From: Aureobasidium sp. EXF-3400
Lineage: Eukaryota > Ascomycota > Dothideomycetes > Dothideales > Saccotheciaceae
DNA length: 64,000 bases
Reading direction: 5' to 3'
Assembly: GCA_024195585.1 (NCBI GenBank)
Contig: SWBL01000130.1
Coordinates: 59,827-123,826 of the forward strand
Shown: piece after piece, positions 11,207 to 22,303 of the stretch
Position numbering within the stretch: the stretch's first letter is position 1
How the letters are laid out: every line of letters begins with the position of its first letter
Position numbers and translations under genes: made by a program
Notes under the pieces: model-generated
Databases searched by the model: none
The model's input: only the letters and a program-made list of their open reading frames with translations
Told to the model about the DNA's origin: nothing

Positions 11207-11566
11207 TCATTGAGATTCTGCTTGTAGCTCAGGCAGTTGGCAGGATCTGGCACAAAGAGCAGGGTTCTGGAGAAGCATCTGTTTTGCCCATAACAACCGT
11301 CGTTCAAGCTCTTCTTCTGCCACCTCTGGTACTGATTGCCGTCGTTGACAGCAGATGTCGTTGCCATGATTGCCGTGGAAATTGCCGCGACGATCCATCT
11401 CTAGCCGGACTTCTTGTTCGTATCTCGCTTCTTCTGTAGTCATGAGTCAGAAATGTGTTTGGCGATTGGTCAAATATCTGTTACCTTCTGGAGTAATCTC
11501 TAAGGCGTGTGGGAACAGGTCGAATACTTGTGTCGCACGAATGCCTGTCTCGGGGACCGTGACCAT
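11207..11566 (-). CDS. small hypothetical protein, 102 aa
   Basis: Two exons (11566-11485 and 11433-11207) separated by a 51-nt intron with a GTAACA donor and a CTACAG acceptor; the split codon is restored exactly (ITPE|EEARYEQ). The first exon is too short to notice on its own but reads as protein (MVTVPETGIRATQVFD). The second half is rich in Glu and Arg (EARYEQEVRLEMDRR, EVAEEELERRLLWAKQ), which suggests helices or a short coiled coil. No signal peptide and no known domain. Further 5' exons cannot be excluded. Confidence 0.5.
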
Positions 11567-12232
11567 TTCGAAGAAGTGTTTGTCTTCGTTTGTGGTAAAT
11601 CAAGAAATGGGGTTTTGCTTGGGAGCCCAGGGTTTCGGACGAGTAGAGGTGCGTATATACCTCGACCTACCTATCTGGAGACACCCGAAGAAGTCCTTGC
11701 TACTACAAAGATCATGAGACTGACGAAATCGCACATAGACACAAGCTGGCTTGTTCTCGGCAACATGATCGAAACGATCCGAAAAGTGCTGTCTCGCGAT
11801 CTTTCGGAGAAGTCGTGGCGTGACCGAAGCTGTATATCACCAGATGGAAGAACCTCGGCTCGCGACAAGGCGTCTTCCTTTTTCCATTAATCGCGACCGA
11901 ACACCGTCAAAGAAACAATTCTTTGCAACTCTGAAACTGCGACGGCATGTCGCTAGGCTTTATGGACCTATGGACCGGATTGTTGATTCGGGCAAGCGTT
12001 TACTGTGTAACAGGCGTGTGCGACCCCTCTCCAGGACTCCTCTGGGATAACGCTTCCGAATGGGGCGTTTGCTTCCTCCCAAGAGATCAGCTATCGCTAT
12101 CTCGAAGCTGCGATATAAACATGCAGCACCCTTGACCTGAATTCTAAATACAATCCTCTGATCTTTACTGAACTGCTCTCCAAGATATCTTCCACCTTTC
12201 ATTTTACCAATCCGCGCAGCTATCATACAATC
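11567..12232. other. intergenic region upstream of the cupin gene
   Basis: Only overlapping short frames without domains are present. The last 100 bases before 12233 are rich in C and T, as is common for fungal leaders. Confidence 0.5.
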
Positions 12233-12820
12233 ATGTGGTCGGTTTTGCCAAGAAAGAAGTCAGCATCTTCGCCCCGCCTCCACCAAGCAAGACCCCTCAC
12301 ACCTCCACAAGAGGAGCACACAATCGAAGCTTCGAAGTCAACATCGCAGCAAGCCGTCGTGATAGACGCCAACTACACATCTCAAACTCAACCCGAGAGG
12401 TTTTCAGACAAATCTCGCGGCGATGTAACATGGCACACTCTTCTCTCCGCCCCTAAAACGGCTTCTCAAGATATGTCGGCAGGCATCGCAAGCTGTCCTG
12501 CAAACACAGGCTACCTTGCGCATCACCGCCACACGCAATCAGAAATCTACTACATTATTTCTGGCAAGGGCGAAGTTACTGTTGATGGCAACGTACACAC
12601 AGTGACTGGAGGAAGCACAGTGTTCATCCCTGGAGATGCTGAACACGGTATCAAGAACACCGGAGAGCAGGAGCTGAAATGGTTTTACGTGTTCCCCACC
12701 GCCAGCTTTGGCGATATCGAGTATAAGTTCTCAGAAGCGGAGAAGGTGGATGAGCGCGTTGATGAATTCGTGCCTCGCAAGGAGCCTCCAGTTCTGAAGA
12801 TCTACGGCTGGGATGCATGA
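12233..12820 (+). CDS. cupin-domain protein, 195 aa
   Basis: Single exon with ATG at 12233. The second half is a single-domain RmlC-type cupin. Motif 1 is seen as HHRHTQSEIYYIISGKG (about residues 98-114), with three His and one Glu in metal-ligand positions. Motif 2 is seen as GSTVFIPGDAEHGIKN (about 124-139), with the fourth His. This is the pattern of a metal-binding dioxygenase, isomerase or sugar-binding cupin. The first 60 residues are basic and proline-rich (VLPRKKSASSPRLHQARP) and could be a targeting or disordered segment. The protein ends in LKIYGWDA. The substrate cannot be deduced from sequence; neighbours give no pathway hint. Confidence 0.85.
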   Translation: MWSVLPRKKSASSPRLHQARPLTPPQEEHTIEASKSTSQQAVVIDANYTSQTQPERFSDKSRGDVTWHTLLSAPKTASQDMSAGIASCPANTGYLAHHRHTQSEIYYIISGKGEVTVDGNVHTVTGGSTVFIPGDAEHGIKNTGEQELKWFYVFPTASFGDIEYKFSEAEKVDERVDEFVPRKEPPVLKIYGWDA

Positions 12821-13250
12821 AGAATGCTCCTCGTTCAGCATGACGCATAATGATTGCTCGATAGTTTGGATGCACTAGTTGGAGTTTGTTGGTGGTGTTA
12901 AGGATAGTTTTTGTATAACCATTCCCCAGAATCTCAAGACTTTTATGTTAATTTACTGTCATACCTACCTTGATGGAGTTCTCAGATGACCATTTTGCGC
13001 TATATGCAGGTATCGGCCAATCATTTGCTAGCGACTGCTTAGAGATCAACATCACGCGTCCGCAAGCTGCAACTACCTCGAGACATGGCACGCAAAAGCC
13101 ACAAAGCGGTGCATTCTCCCTCTTGCCATGCGACTCAAGACTCACAAATCCCAGTCATCAACTTCTCGGTCGTAATAAAAAGCTGTGCGAGCGGTATCCT
13201 TGCTTTCAGCAGTATGTAAACCATCAAAGACTCGGAAGATACACACGAAG

Positions 13251-13815
13251 ATGGCGCCGCAGTACATATCCCTCCCACTGGACAACGCGTTCGTAGCGGT
13301 GAGCGCCAACACCACCTTCGACTCTCCAGACTGGAAATGGTCGCGAAGTAACAGCATTCTGAACGACGGATACGTGCCTTTTATCTGTGAAGCTATTCTC
13401 GTAATCCTCATCTTCACGTAAGATACACGACTCCGATACAAATATGCGAAAGCACGCTGACCCTGCATAAAGCATCTGCATCCTCGACCACAGGTTTACC
13501 AAAACTTTACGCGCAGGCCAAAGTCAAAATACACAAGCCGTATACAAAGCAGCAGTCGAACGCGAATTTGCAGACTGGCGAAGTGAATGGGAGGGTAAAT
13601 TTCCTGACCTCTTCATCGGTCATGCTATCTGCACGATCTGTCTCGATCCCATCGGCGACCGAGAGACAATTCGCGGATTACCTTGTCTACACGCCTTCCA
13701 CAAAAACTGTCTGGATAGCTGGTTTGAAGAATTACATGTGACGTGTCCATTGTGCAAGCAAGACATCCTGAAGCTACCTTCGCCATGCTACCGACCAGGT
13801 CCTGATCAAGTATAA
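13251..13815 (+). CDS. membrane-anchored RING-H2 finger protein (probable E3 ubiquitin ligase)
   Basis: Two exons (13251-13417 and 13473-13815) joined over a 55-nt intron with a GTAAGA donor, a GCTGACC branch site and an AAAG acceptor; 169 residues. The second exon has no ATG in frame, so it is easily missed. A single transmembrane helix spans the splice (about residues 44-61, CEAILVILIFTICIL). A polar linker follows, then a C-terminal RING-H2: CTICLDP, GLPCLHAFHKNCLDSW and CPLCKQD give the complete C-x2-C, C-x-H-x2-H-x2-C, C-x2-C set of zinc ligands. This layout is that of ATL/RNF-type membrane E3 ligases. Its stop lies 16 bases from the stop of the convergent GTPase gene, so their 3' UTRs must overlap. 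Confidence 0.85.
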
Positions 13816-13831
13816 ACAATTGCTTGTTGCC

Positions 13832-16387
13832 TCATCGGAGCACTTCGACTACTCTTCCGACAAATCCTTCTAATCCGGCTGCGCCTTTTTCTCCGCGCTC
13901 TGTGCCACCAAACAGACCTGGACCGCCCCCGGGCATAACCAGAATCTTGAACCCGACTTCGACGCATTCCTTGGTGGAGTCGAAATGAAATGTCACTTGC
14001 AGGTGCTGGTGCGTGACAGCGCCAGCAGCAGCTCTGTCGGTAAAGCTGTCTTCTTGCGACCCGTTGTATTCATCAACCATTTCTGGGGATGAATCTTCGC
14101 CTACTACCTCAGAAGGCTCGGGTATTCTGCAGGACAATATCCTTGCAGACGATCGGATGCTTGCAAGATATACTACAGCTTGACTTCCCACTGCCAGCGT
14201 ACCCAGATCGTCGCGTCTGAATTGTGCAACAATGGTGCTGGAAGACGTTGCAGGCTTGTTGCAGAGCACCATGCCTCTGCGAATCTTGATCGTTGTCCAC
14301 GTGTCGAGAGTCTTGTCATCAACCAATTCAACGCCGACAGTACCTGCTTGATCGGCATGCAGTGTCGAGACGGGAAGGCGCAGATTCCTGATGCTAACAA
14401 CTTTGACCTTGCGCCATTCTTGGTCGGAAGGTTTGTTGAAAGTCAGAGGGTTGCCTTTGAGAGCTCCTGGGAACGAGCGAGATGGTGGCAAGGCTTGGGC
14501 GAGTCGAGGACGCTGCTGAGTATCTGAGTCCTCGGAATCTTCTCCACTAGATGGAGAACAAGGCCCCAAGAACAACTCGGCTCCTGCCAATATCGTACCT
14601 CTGCTCAAATGGCCACTCAGAATGATGGCATTGGCGTCTTGAGCTTTGTTGTAGATATCCTCGACATGGAAAAGTGAGTCCGTGGTGCCTGCGTTGGATG
14701 GAGATTCTTCTCGACAGTCGGGTATAGGAAGCTCGTTCAGTACCGCGTGCAAGTTGTCGAACCCTGCACCTTGGACAGCGCTGGTCAAGACTATGGGAAC
14801 TGCAGACAGAGGGTCGTCGTACAAGCAGTCAATAGTTTTACGTATGCCAGCCAACTTTTTCTGGGTGAAGCTTTGCAACTCGTGTGCTGAGACAGTGCCC
14901 GGGGAATTTGGGATCATGAGCGGTTTTCTACCAGCAGACTTGAGAGCTGAAAGCAGCTTTCCCAATGTAGCCTTCAGAACAGACAGTTGTGCCAGATCGT
15001 ACTTGGTTATGACGACCACCAGAGGCAGCTGAAGGCGCAGACATAAGTCTAGATGCGCAGCAGACAAGTCGATGTCGCTAGCAGCCGGACCGAGTACTTC
15101 TGTGACCTTGTTGGAAGCTTTTACCTCGTCATCGGCGGGAACACACAGTAATACCCAATGCGGCTTCCAGCCCACGAGACCCCTGACTGTTGTTCTTCGG
15201 TACCGTGGATGTCCAGCAGAATCTGCTACAAAGACCAGACGGCCGCCGGTAGAAGCTGTGTGCATGTCGATCCAGGACGTCACACCCTCGGTAGCGTAGT
15301 TGATGACTTTTATATCGCCTGTCGGGGTGGGAGAGTAACCCATCAGTTCTTGCGTGACTGAGCTCGTGATGCCAGACGTGATTTCATGTCGATGTTTCAG
15401 CATACTCAAACGGCTTTTGCCTCGACCATCGTCTAGTGTCGATGTTGAGAGTGTGCCCAACAAGGATGATTTTCCAGACATGGTAGCTCCCGTGAGAGAT
15501 ATTCGAAGCTGCTCAATGGGTTTGATATCAGATGAATGATCTTGTGCCAGAGTATCGTTCACACCAGAACTGCCATTCTCGATATTCGTTGATAGGTTTG
15601 GTTTCACCAGAGCCTCAGCAACTAGAAGTTCACTCTGGCGTTCAACGAGTTCCGAGGTGCTTGTTCCGTCCAGTTGCGTCATGTAAGAGCAGGTACCCAC
15701 CTTCACCATCCGCTGTACTTCAACAACGCATCCCAAGCTTGCCGCCATAGCACGTAGGTTGTTGAGACTGTCTCGCATCTCATCCTCAGCGAGGCCAACA
15801 AGAGTACCATCATCAGACACACCGATCTCATAGAGTGCACCTTCGCTCTCCTCGAGGCCTGGATGTATCGTTCCCGGCGTTGGTGGTGCTTGTAGCTCCG
15901 TTGTACTTTCCGGCAGTTGCGGCAAGACGAGACCGGTCGAGGCATTCGAATGATGCGGACAAGACTGTCCAAGTCTCCAGAGGAGCTGAGTGGTCAGGTG
16001 CTCGAACCTATCCTGCCTGTAATTTGGTGTGACAGATGGAGAAGCACTCTTGGCTGGTACTGTTGTTCCGGAGGCCGTCCGTGAAGGCCCGTTGTATTTG
16101 GAGTGTTTCGAGCCAAATACACGTGTCACAGTACTCATGTACGTATAGTTTCGACGAGGTCGAATAAGAAGATGAAGTTTATACTCAACAGGACCTTTCT
16201 GGGGCTCAGCCTCCAGCCTGGTGACATGGCCGACTTCATCCAAATATGCGGCAGGCTCAGAATCAGCAACAAAATTGCTGTTACGTGATGGTGTTCTGGA
16301 GCTGTCCATGGACTCGAGCTGTTTGAGCCATGGAGACGATACTCGCGGCTCAGTCTCGTCGAATGAGAATATAGAAGCTGAAGCCAT
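13832..16387 (-). CDS. GTPBP1/GTPBP2-like translational GTPase
   Basis: Single exon, 851 residues, ATG at 16387. It has an N-terminal extension of about 290 residues. The G domain follows: P-loop GATMSGKS (about 300-307), a switch I region with a conserved Thr (ITSGITSSV, about 336-344), G3 DSAGHPRY (389-396; the usual DxAGH), G4 TKYD (461-464) and a G5-like TSAVQG (535-540). After it come beta-barrel regions as in EF-Tu domains 2 and 3. VINYATEGVTSWIDMH is characteristic of the GTPBP1/2 group, which in animals helps ribosome rescue and mRNA turnover; that function is inferred here. Compared with EF-1A the P-loop is degenerate in spacing, but all key residues are present. Poly-glycine and charged sequence near the C-terminus (GGGPGLFGGTERGEKG) is unusual and probably disordered. 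Confidence 0.88.
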   Translation of the reverse strand: MASASIFSFDETEPRVSSPWLKQLESMDSSRTPSRNSNFVADSEPAAYLDEVGHVTRLEAEPQKGPVEYKLHLLIRPRRNYTYMSTVTRVFGSKHSKYNGPSRTASGTTVPAKSASPSVTPNYRQDRFEHLTTQLLWRLGQSCPHHSNASTGLVLPQLPESTTELQAPPTPGTIHPGLEESEGALYEIGVSDDGTLVGLAEDEMRDSLNNLRAMAASLGCVVEVQRMVKVGTCSYMTQLDGTSTSELVERQSELLVAEALVKPNLSTNIENGSSGVNDTLAQDHSSDIKPIEQLRISLTGATMSGKSSLLGTLSTSTLDDGRGKSRLSMLKHRHEITSGITSSVTQELMGYSPTPTGDIKVINYATEGVTSWIDMHTASTGGRLVFVADSAGHPRYRRTTVRGLVGWKPHWVLLCVPADDEVKASNKVTEVLGPAASDIDLSAAHLDLCLRLQLPLVVVITKYDLAQLSVLKATLGKLLSALKSAGRKPLMIPNSPGTVSAHELQSFTQKKLAGIRKTIDCLYDDPLSAVPIVLTSAVQGAGFDNLHAVLNELPIPDCREESPSNAGTTDSLFHVEDIYNKAQDANAIILSGHLSRGTILAGAELFLGPCSPSSGEDSEDSDTQQRPRLAQALPPSRSFPGALKGNPLTFNKPSDQEWRKVKVVSIRNLRLPVSTLHADQAGTVGVELVDDKTLDTWTTIKIRRGMVLCNKPATSSSTIVAQFRRDDLGTLAVGSQAVVYLASIRSSARILSCRIPEPSEVVGEDSSPEMVDEYNGSQEDSFTDRAAAGAVTHQHLQVTFHFDSTKECVEVGFKILVMPGGGPGLFGGTERGEKGAAGLEGFVGRVVEVLR

Positions 16388-18192
16388 GGTTTTGGCAAGC
16401 TCCGAAACCCCTTGATGATTAATTCAGGGTTTCCACAATCACTCGAGATGGGAACTGGCAAGTTTGATGATGAGAAACCCCGTTCCGATTGTGAGTCAGA
16501 TATGTTGGATGTATAGAAGCAAGAGGAAGCGTGTGGTTCGAATCAAGAGGTTCGTGCTCGTTTGTGCACTCGAGGTATTCGCGTCGGTATTGCTTTGGAG
16601 GACGTATCAGTGGTTTGAGGTCGGACGTGAGAAGTTGTTGATAATGATTGCAGCATGGTGGCGATAGCAGGCAAGTGTGAGCACGGTATGGAGATGATGT
16701 CGAGACGGTGTCCAGGGTGTTAGACTTGAGCGTTCATTGTGCTGGCGGTGTCGGAGACCATCTTCATCAAAGCAGTTATGCAGACACCGATACTGTACAG
16801 TCACAGCGAGGTCGACTCGTAGTTGGAAATGCTTGGCGACGTGCCGGATCTCGGCGACGCGCTTAGGGTAAACGCGCGGACCATCCTTCACGTAAGCGAG
16901 CTACGAGCTATCATGTGCGAAAAACGAATAGCAAAGCACAAGAGTCATGGGCGAAGCAAATTTGCGATTGATTGAATTATTGACCCCGATAATGAGTCCG
17001 TCGCCGCATGTGCTTGCTGTTTGCACGACCGGTGTGCTCATGACTGGCACACTAGATTAACCGGTGAACCATCAAAGCAGACGAATTGAAGAAGGCTCGG
17101 CGCTCTAAGGCCGAGCAGTCCGAAAACCCGTTGCGTGGTGTTTGATTGGCGTCCGCCGTCCGCTGATTAGCACGGCGGAAGAAATATGGAGAACACGACA
17201 GAGGTGTGCGCTTATACCTGCCCTCGCAGTTCTATCAGAATTGGGTAAAGCGTCGAGGTAGATCGGAGAGTTCGTCCCATCTGTGATAGGAAAATGGATA
17301 GGGCAGCCCCTGGCTTGCGCCACCAGACGCTGTCCCCACTCCAGTAGAGAGCCTGTCCAGTCCAAACAGGCCAGGGCTCGACCCAGTCTCTCCGATTGGG
17401 CGGCTTAATTTAGAGCGCTGTCTGCGTTGTTCATCGCATGCATGCCATGGCACGATGATGAGGTCTCTGGGACTCTAAAGGTCAATGACATGGTGTTGCG
17501 TACGAGTGCTGGGCATTCCGCTCTTCCCAGCAATCAGATCGACGTCCAAGGCATCGGTTATGTAAGGGGTGGAAGTTGTCCGAGGACGATTGCAATCATT
17601 GGCCTGCAACCAAAGTCGTATGCAACGGGCTGGAAAGTGGTCAAGAGATGAATATTCAAGGAAACAATTGCGGCACGCAGTCAAGTGTAAGAAAGATCGG
17701 CATGCAGAAGAATACACTCACGTGTCAGAGTTCTGCAGCCTGCTCGATGTCGTGTAGGTAGGCAATCTAAAGAGCACATGTAAAAGCTATTTGGAAGAGC
17801 AAGCCTCATGCGATAGGCGAAAGAGGATGTTCCGGGAGACAGGCAGCTCCACGCCTGATCTTCAGCGCTAACCGAGCCCGTAATCAATATACAGAACGCT
17901 TCGAGCTTTGCAGATTGCAATGAGCCACTCATATGCATATGCGAGGAACGCCTCAAGGGACATGACAAAACTCAAAAACACCGGTCGGTAATGTGACATG
18001 CGATCATGCAAGCGATGTGACTCAAGAGTTGTAAGCAAAAAGGAGAAGAAGCTGTATGGAGAAAATCTGGGATAATGGATTGGCAAAGAAGGGTATCATA
18101 TTGGGTCGGTCGTTCGCGCGATGCTTAAGCGCATCGGCTCCTCCGATGGTAGTTGTTGTGTGCCGTTGTGATCATCAAATATAGCGCCTGCG
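16388..18192. other. gene-free interval, about 1.8 kb
   Basis: Only short frames (60-95 codons) in all six frames, none with a domain or joining to a neighbour in phase. It probably holds the 5' region of the GTPase gene on the left and the 3' UTR of the zinc-finger gene on the right. A GGTTCGAATC-like string near 16536 resembles a Pol III B box but lacks a tRNA around it. Confidence 0.5.
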
Positions 18193-19584
18193 CTACTTGG
18201 CCTCTGACGTTCTGCGTTGCTTTGAACACTTCTCATGGGCCAAATGACCGTTCCTGGCTGTCGTTCGGGTGAATTCCGCACCACACTTTGGGCAGTATGA
18301 TTTAGCGGCCGTTCCTGACTTTTCGCGTTGATGTCGCAGGAGGTTGCTGAATGTAGAGAACTCGCGACCGTTGCATCCATGCTCCCAGCATTGTGGCTTT
18401 GGTTTCTGATTCACCAATCCTCTCACTTGAGAATCGCTGCTGTTTCTGGGCACTTGCTGGCGTGCGTTGATCGCTGGAGGGGGGTAGCTGTAGCTTTGAG
18501 GAGCTGGGAAAAGAGGTTGGGATGCCTGTACACCTGGTGCTGCGTATGATGAGGAATATGATTGTGCGTCGTAGATGCTTGGTGATCGCATGCGGTCCAT
18601 GCTAGTCTGTGCTCCTGGACTCGTAGCCAGTTGTGGTTGTACCGAGTCCAGTCCTGCCGTGAGAGGAGGAGTCAAGGGGTCCATATGCTGCGAAAGCGGG
18701 CTGTGTGATATGCTTCTGTTTGCCAGCGTGCGGGTTGTGGTGGATGCCAATGGGTATTCGAGAGTGTCGTAGTTTGACGGGTGGGATGGGCTAACTGCTC
18801 TGTTGAGATTGTCCATTGTCGGCTCGGATACGTGGTTCAACGAAGGCTCCAATGGAGCTGTAGAGTAAGCAGGCTCCATGTCCAGAGGACCTGGTGCGTA
18901 AATACTCTGCTGCGAAGGTGCTGAGGTTCCGAAGATGAAACCAAAGTTACTCGATGGATGGATGTGCGAGTTCGGCTCGTGCTGGTGGTAGCCTTTGAAG
19001 CTATAATCAGCGAACTGTGCGCCCTGAAGGTGATATACGTGACTTACCGTGGTCGAACGAGGGATCGTGGAATGCCATGTGGCCGTAGTGGGGAGGAGGG
19101 AGATAACTTAGAGAACTGGAGTCCTGATCAGTTTACTGCTTTTCCTTTACTTGTAGAGGCCGACTTACGCCATGTCTGTTGATGAAGTATGAGGAGGATG
19201 CTTGGGATCGCGAGAAGTCGGACCAAATCTGTTGTAGCTGTTTTGGAAGGATTGGAAGCCAGGTAGTGTAAGAGTTTCACCAGCTTGCTGAGTCGGTGGA
19301 GGATCTGACGACGAGTTGAATGAGATGGGTTGATGCTGAGTTTGAGGGGAGTGTGTGCTGGCAGTCCAACCGTTGCTGTTCAGGTTGAGTCGGTCTTGTA
19401 TCTGGTCTGGCAATAGCTCTGGATGGCGTTCGATATTGGCTGATGAGATGGAGCGAGGGCGACTTGATCGAGAGTTGCTTCGTTTCTTGATACCAGCAGT
19501 GTCTTGTAGATGTACAGGGAAGATACTGTCTGTTCTTGTCCTAGGATCTGATGAAGAGGATGGGCTCAGGTACGGGGAGTTCAT
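18193..19584 (-). CDS. C2H2 zinc-finger protein (putative transcription factor)
   Basis: Three exons (19584-19169, 19115-19048, 18992-18193) give 427 residues. The introns are 53 and 55 nt with GTAAGT donors; acceptors were chosen by phase, and the second uses AAAG just past a CGCTGATT branch site. The first 350 residues are Ser/Pro/Gln-rich and disordered, as in fungal transactivation regions. Two C-terminal zinc fingers follow. The first is atypical, [17 protein letters not shown] followed by LRHQREKSG; the second is [15 protein letters not shown] followed by GHLAHEKC, which ends H-x3-C and so is CCHC-like rather than strict CCHH. The C-terminus is basic (KQRRTSEAK). Probably nuclear; targets are unknown. 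A gene-free stretch of about 2.7 kb lies upstream. Confidence 0.8.
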
Positions 19585-22303
19585 GACGGATATAAGAGTT
19601 GCTCAGAGGAAGGGAACCAGAGCGGGAACAGGATGCTGGTCTACTTTTCATAGGCCGCATTGACATGAGACGTCTTAGGCGGAGGTGATCTACGCCGGGA
19701 TGGCTATCTCGGGTGCTGGTTTGGTTTTAAACACTAACAAGGCGCAGTGGGCTTTCCAACAAGCAACGGCGGGAGCACGCAACCACCAACACATGGACGG
19801 GCATCGCCTGAGCTAATTGGCCCGGGGCTCCAGGGCATAACTTACGGACCCCTGCCCCTCCATTTACTGTTGCGCACGGGGTCTGCTTAGAGCGAACATA
19901 TCTCCAGATGCAGAATGGAGATATGTGATGCGAGTCGTGAGCATCAGCACGACCAAGGCTGCATTCATTTCTGTGCTAGATCCGGTCAACTGGGCCGAGT
20001 TTGAGGCCTCGCGTTGAAGATTGGGTAGATCTTGATGAGATTGTTGCAACGTTGACAACCATTTTCCACCACCCGAGTCATATATTGAGTTTAGTGAGAA
20101 GTTTGGCGCAGTAGTTTGAGGCTGTCAAAAAAAGAAGGTAGAGGTGAGGGGCAGCCGGCACCCGATTTCTCCTTCAGCAAGACCTATCAGGTGGTCGGCG
20201 CGTGCCAGCCGGCAACCAGATTGATCTTAGTGGAGACCTAAGTTAGGAACAGAGCGCACGCTGTACCAGGCTCCCAAGCATGGATTGACTCGTAGCTCTG
20301 GACCAATAAGAGAGAATGGAGCTGCTTGACATCTCGTCACACAAAGTTTCCTCTGCTCATCCCTTGCTGATTCCATCATCTTCGAACTCTATACGGAAAA
20401 TGATTGCATCTGGTCACGGAGACTCCTAAGAATCCAATGCCAACAGCGCGCAAGCTGTGTTGTGACCTCAGATTCTTCAAGTGTGGTCACAACCGGCCAG
20501 TTTTTGCCGAAATGCGACTAGGCTGGGCAATAATCAAAACGAGCAACGATAATTAAAGGGCTCATCTTGCTGTCGCGACCGAATAGCGGGGGTCAGGGTC
20601 TTGCGCCCTATGCAGCCTATTCAGCCATGCCAGAATGGGATCGGCTAGGTTCCGTCCCACACTGATGCTTGGTGATTGATGGTTCGACCGTTGGAGCCTT
20701 CTGCCGTTTGCGACAAGCCGTCGGGCCGGACTCCTGGCGTTGTGAAAGGCTATCATCGGCTGTAGATTTACGGTGTCCCTATCATCAGCAAAAGGATCGT
20801 CTGCGTCATGGAGGAAATAGTAGTATCGTATCGTGGCAGCCAGCAGTTGCACGACAGGTCATTACCGAGTTGGTGCAGAAGACTATTCCATCATCGATGC
20901 TTCCAATTCCAATGTCTTCTTGCGCGTGGCAAGCGGTCGAATCGTAGCAGACGATTTCTTGGTACATTCGGGCCGCGCTCTGAGACCATGATGTAGTCCT
21001 CAGGGAGGTATCTCAGATTTTGGCTAGCATGCCCGTCGAAGACGCCTCGCGGAATGCCTCCAAGAACGGTTAGTGCTTTTCAGCCAGTTGTTCCGGCTTG
21101 GTCCTGGTCTGTGGCCCTATCCCCGCATCGGGGTTTTGTAAACTTTCCACCGGCGGCCGTCTGCCTGGCATTCTCGTCTAAACAACGTGGGTGCCTGAAG
21201 ATGGGCATATCACAAACCGGTGAACAGAAATTCAGGACGGCAAGAAGTTTATGGCGTGACCACGGGTATCATCGCTTTGGTGGCCGTGCTTGGCTGTTGA
21301 TTTGATGCCTCGCATCGGAGCATTCTCGCCAGCGGAGCAACCATAATAACAGTGGACAGTCAGCCACGCAAAACCGGTCAATCTGAGCCTCACAATCATG
21401 AACTGCCCCGTTCTCCACCGCAGGTATCGCTTGCTCTTGTCTTTTTACTCACTTTCAGAATGCCCGCCGGCGATGTCGTTGACCAAAGCTTAACTCTGAG
21501 TCTGTAGAGCACGCTTAGAAGTAGGGTGAAGCTGTCCACCTATTTCGCCCATCACGTGTAAATCTCGCGTGCAGCCACCCAAGCGGATTAAGATCGACGA
21601 AAGTTTGAGCTTCTGGCCATCGTAGAAGTTTTAGGCAGACATTTGCGTGGTGATCTGCAAATCACCGAATATAAGCGGACCTGCTTGCTATATTGCGATA
21701 ATGGTGGCTAATAACTGCTCATGCTTTGCAGAGGCCGTTGTTCGATCTCCAGGACCAATACGAGGCTAACCAACAAACACAAGCTCGACAGAACCTTTGC
21801 AGTGAGACGCCGATTTCAGCCACAAAATAGCGTTGTACGACTCAGATGCTCGAGCTTCGCCCTGCTGCTTTTTCTCTCGTCCCCACGATCAGGGTGCCTT
21901 ATTGAAGCTTGATCTTTGGTTTCAGATTAGGCAAGGTCTGCTTGACGCCAAAATTGGACCGCTCATCTTTCCTCAATGTAGTACTCTGAGCGCTCGACAT
22001 CGACACGCGGCATGGAATTAATCCCGCGATACAGACTTCATTTCGCGATGACAAGTGCCATGGCTACAATCTCAAGCAACCCAAAACCGAGACACGGTTC
22101 GGTGTGGAGAGATGCATAGTGCATACACGGCTTTTCTCAATGGCGAATGGTCCAGGCGGCCAGTGGTCGAGTCGTTCGCGCAATACCTATCAAGTAACGA
22201 GTGCGTATATCGGAAATGATAAGATCGATGTGATGTTTGAGATGTTCCGTTCCCAACGCGGCACCACGGGCTGAAAAGCAGGGTAGTCATTTTGGTACAC
22301 TTC
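19585..22303. other. long gene-free interval, about 2.7 kb
   Basis: No frame above about 100 codons, no domain, no tRNA and no obvious transposon ends. It is upstream of the zinc-finger gene and downstream of the ureidoglycolate lyase gene, so it may carry a long promoter or leader of the former. Overlapping short frames near 20562-20996 show nothing recognisable. Confidence 0.5.

Noticed and set aside
10647..11210. 187-codon minus-strand frame
   Set aside because: Begins right past the stop of the neighbouring small gene and has no recognisable feature; more likely 3' UTR.
16530..16550. GGTTCGAATC resembling a Pol III box B
   Set aside because: No matching box A, acceptor stem or T-stem around it.
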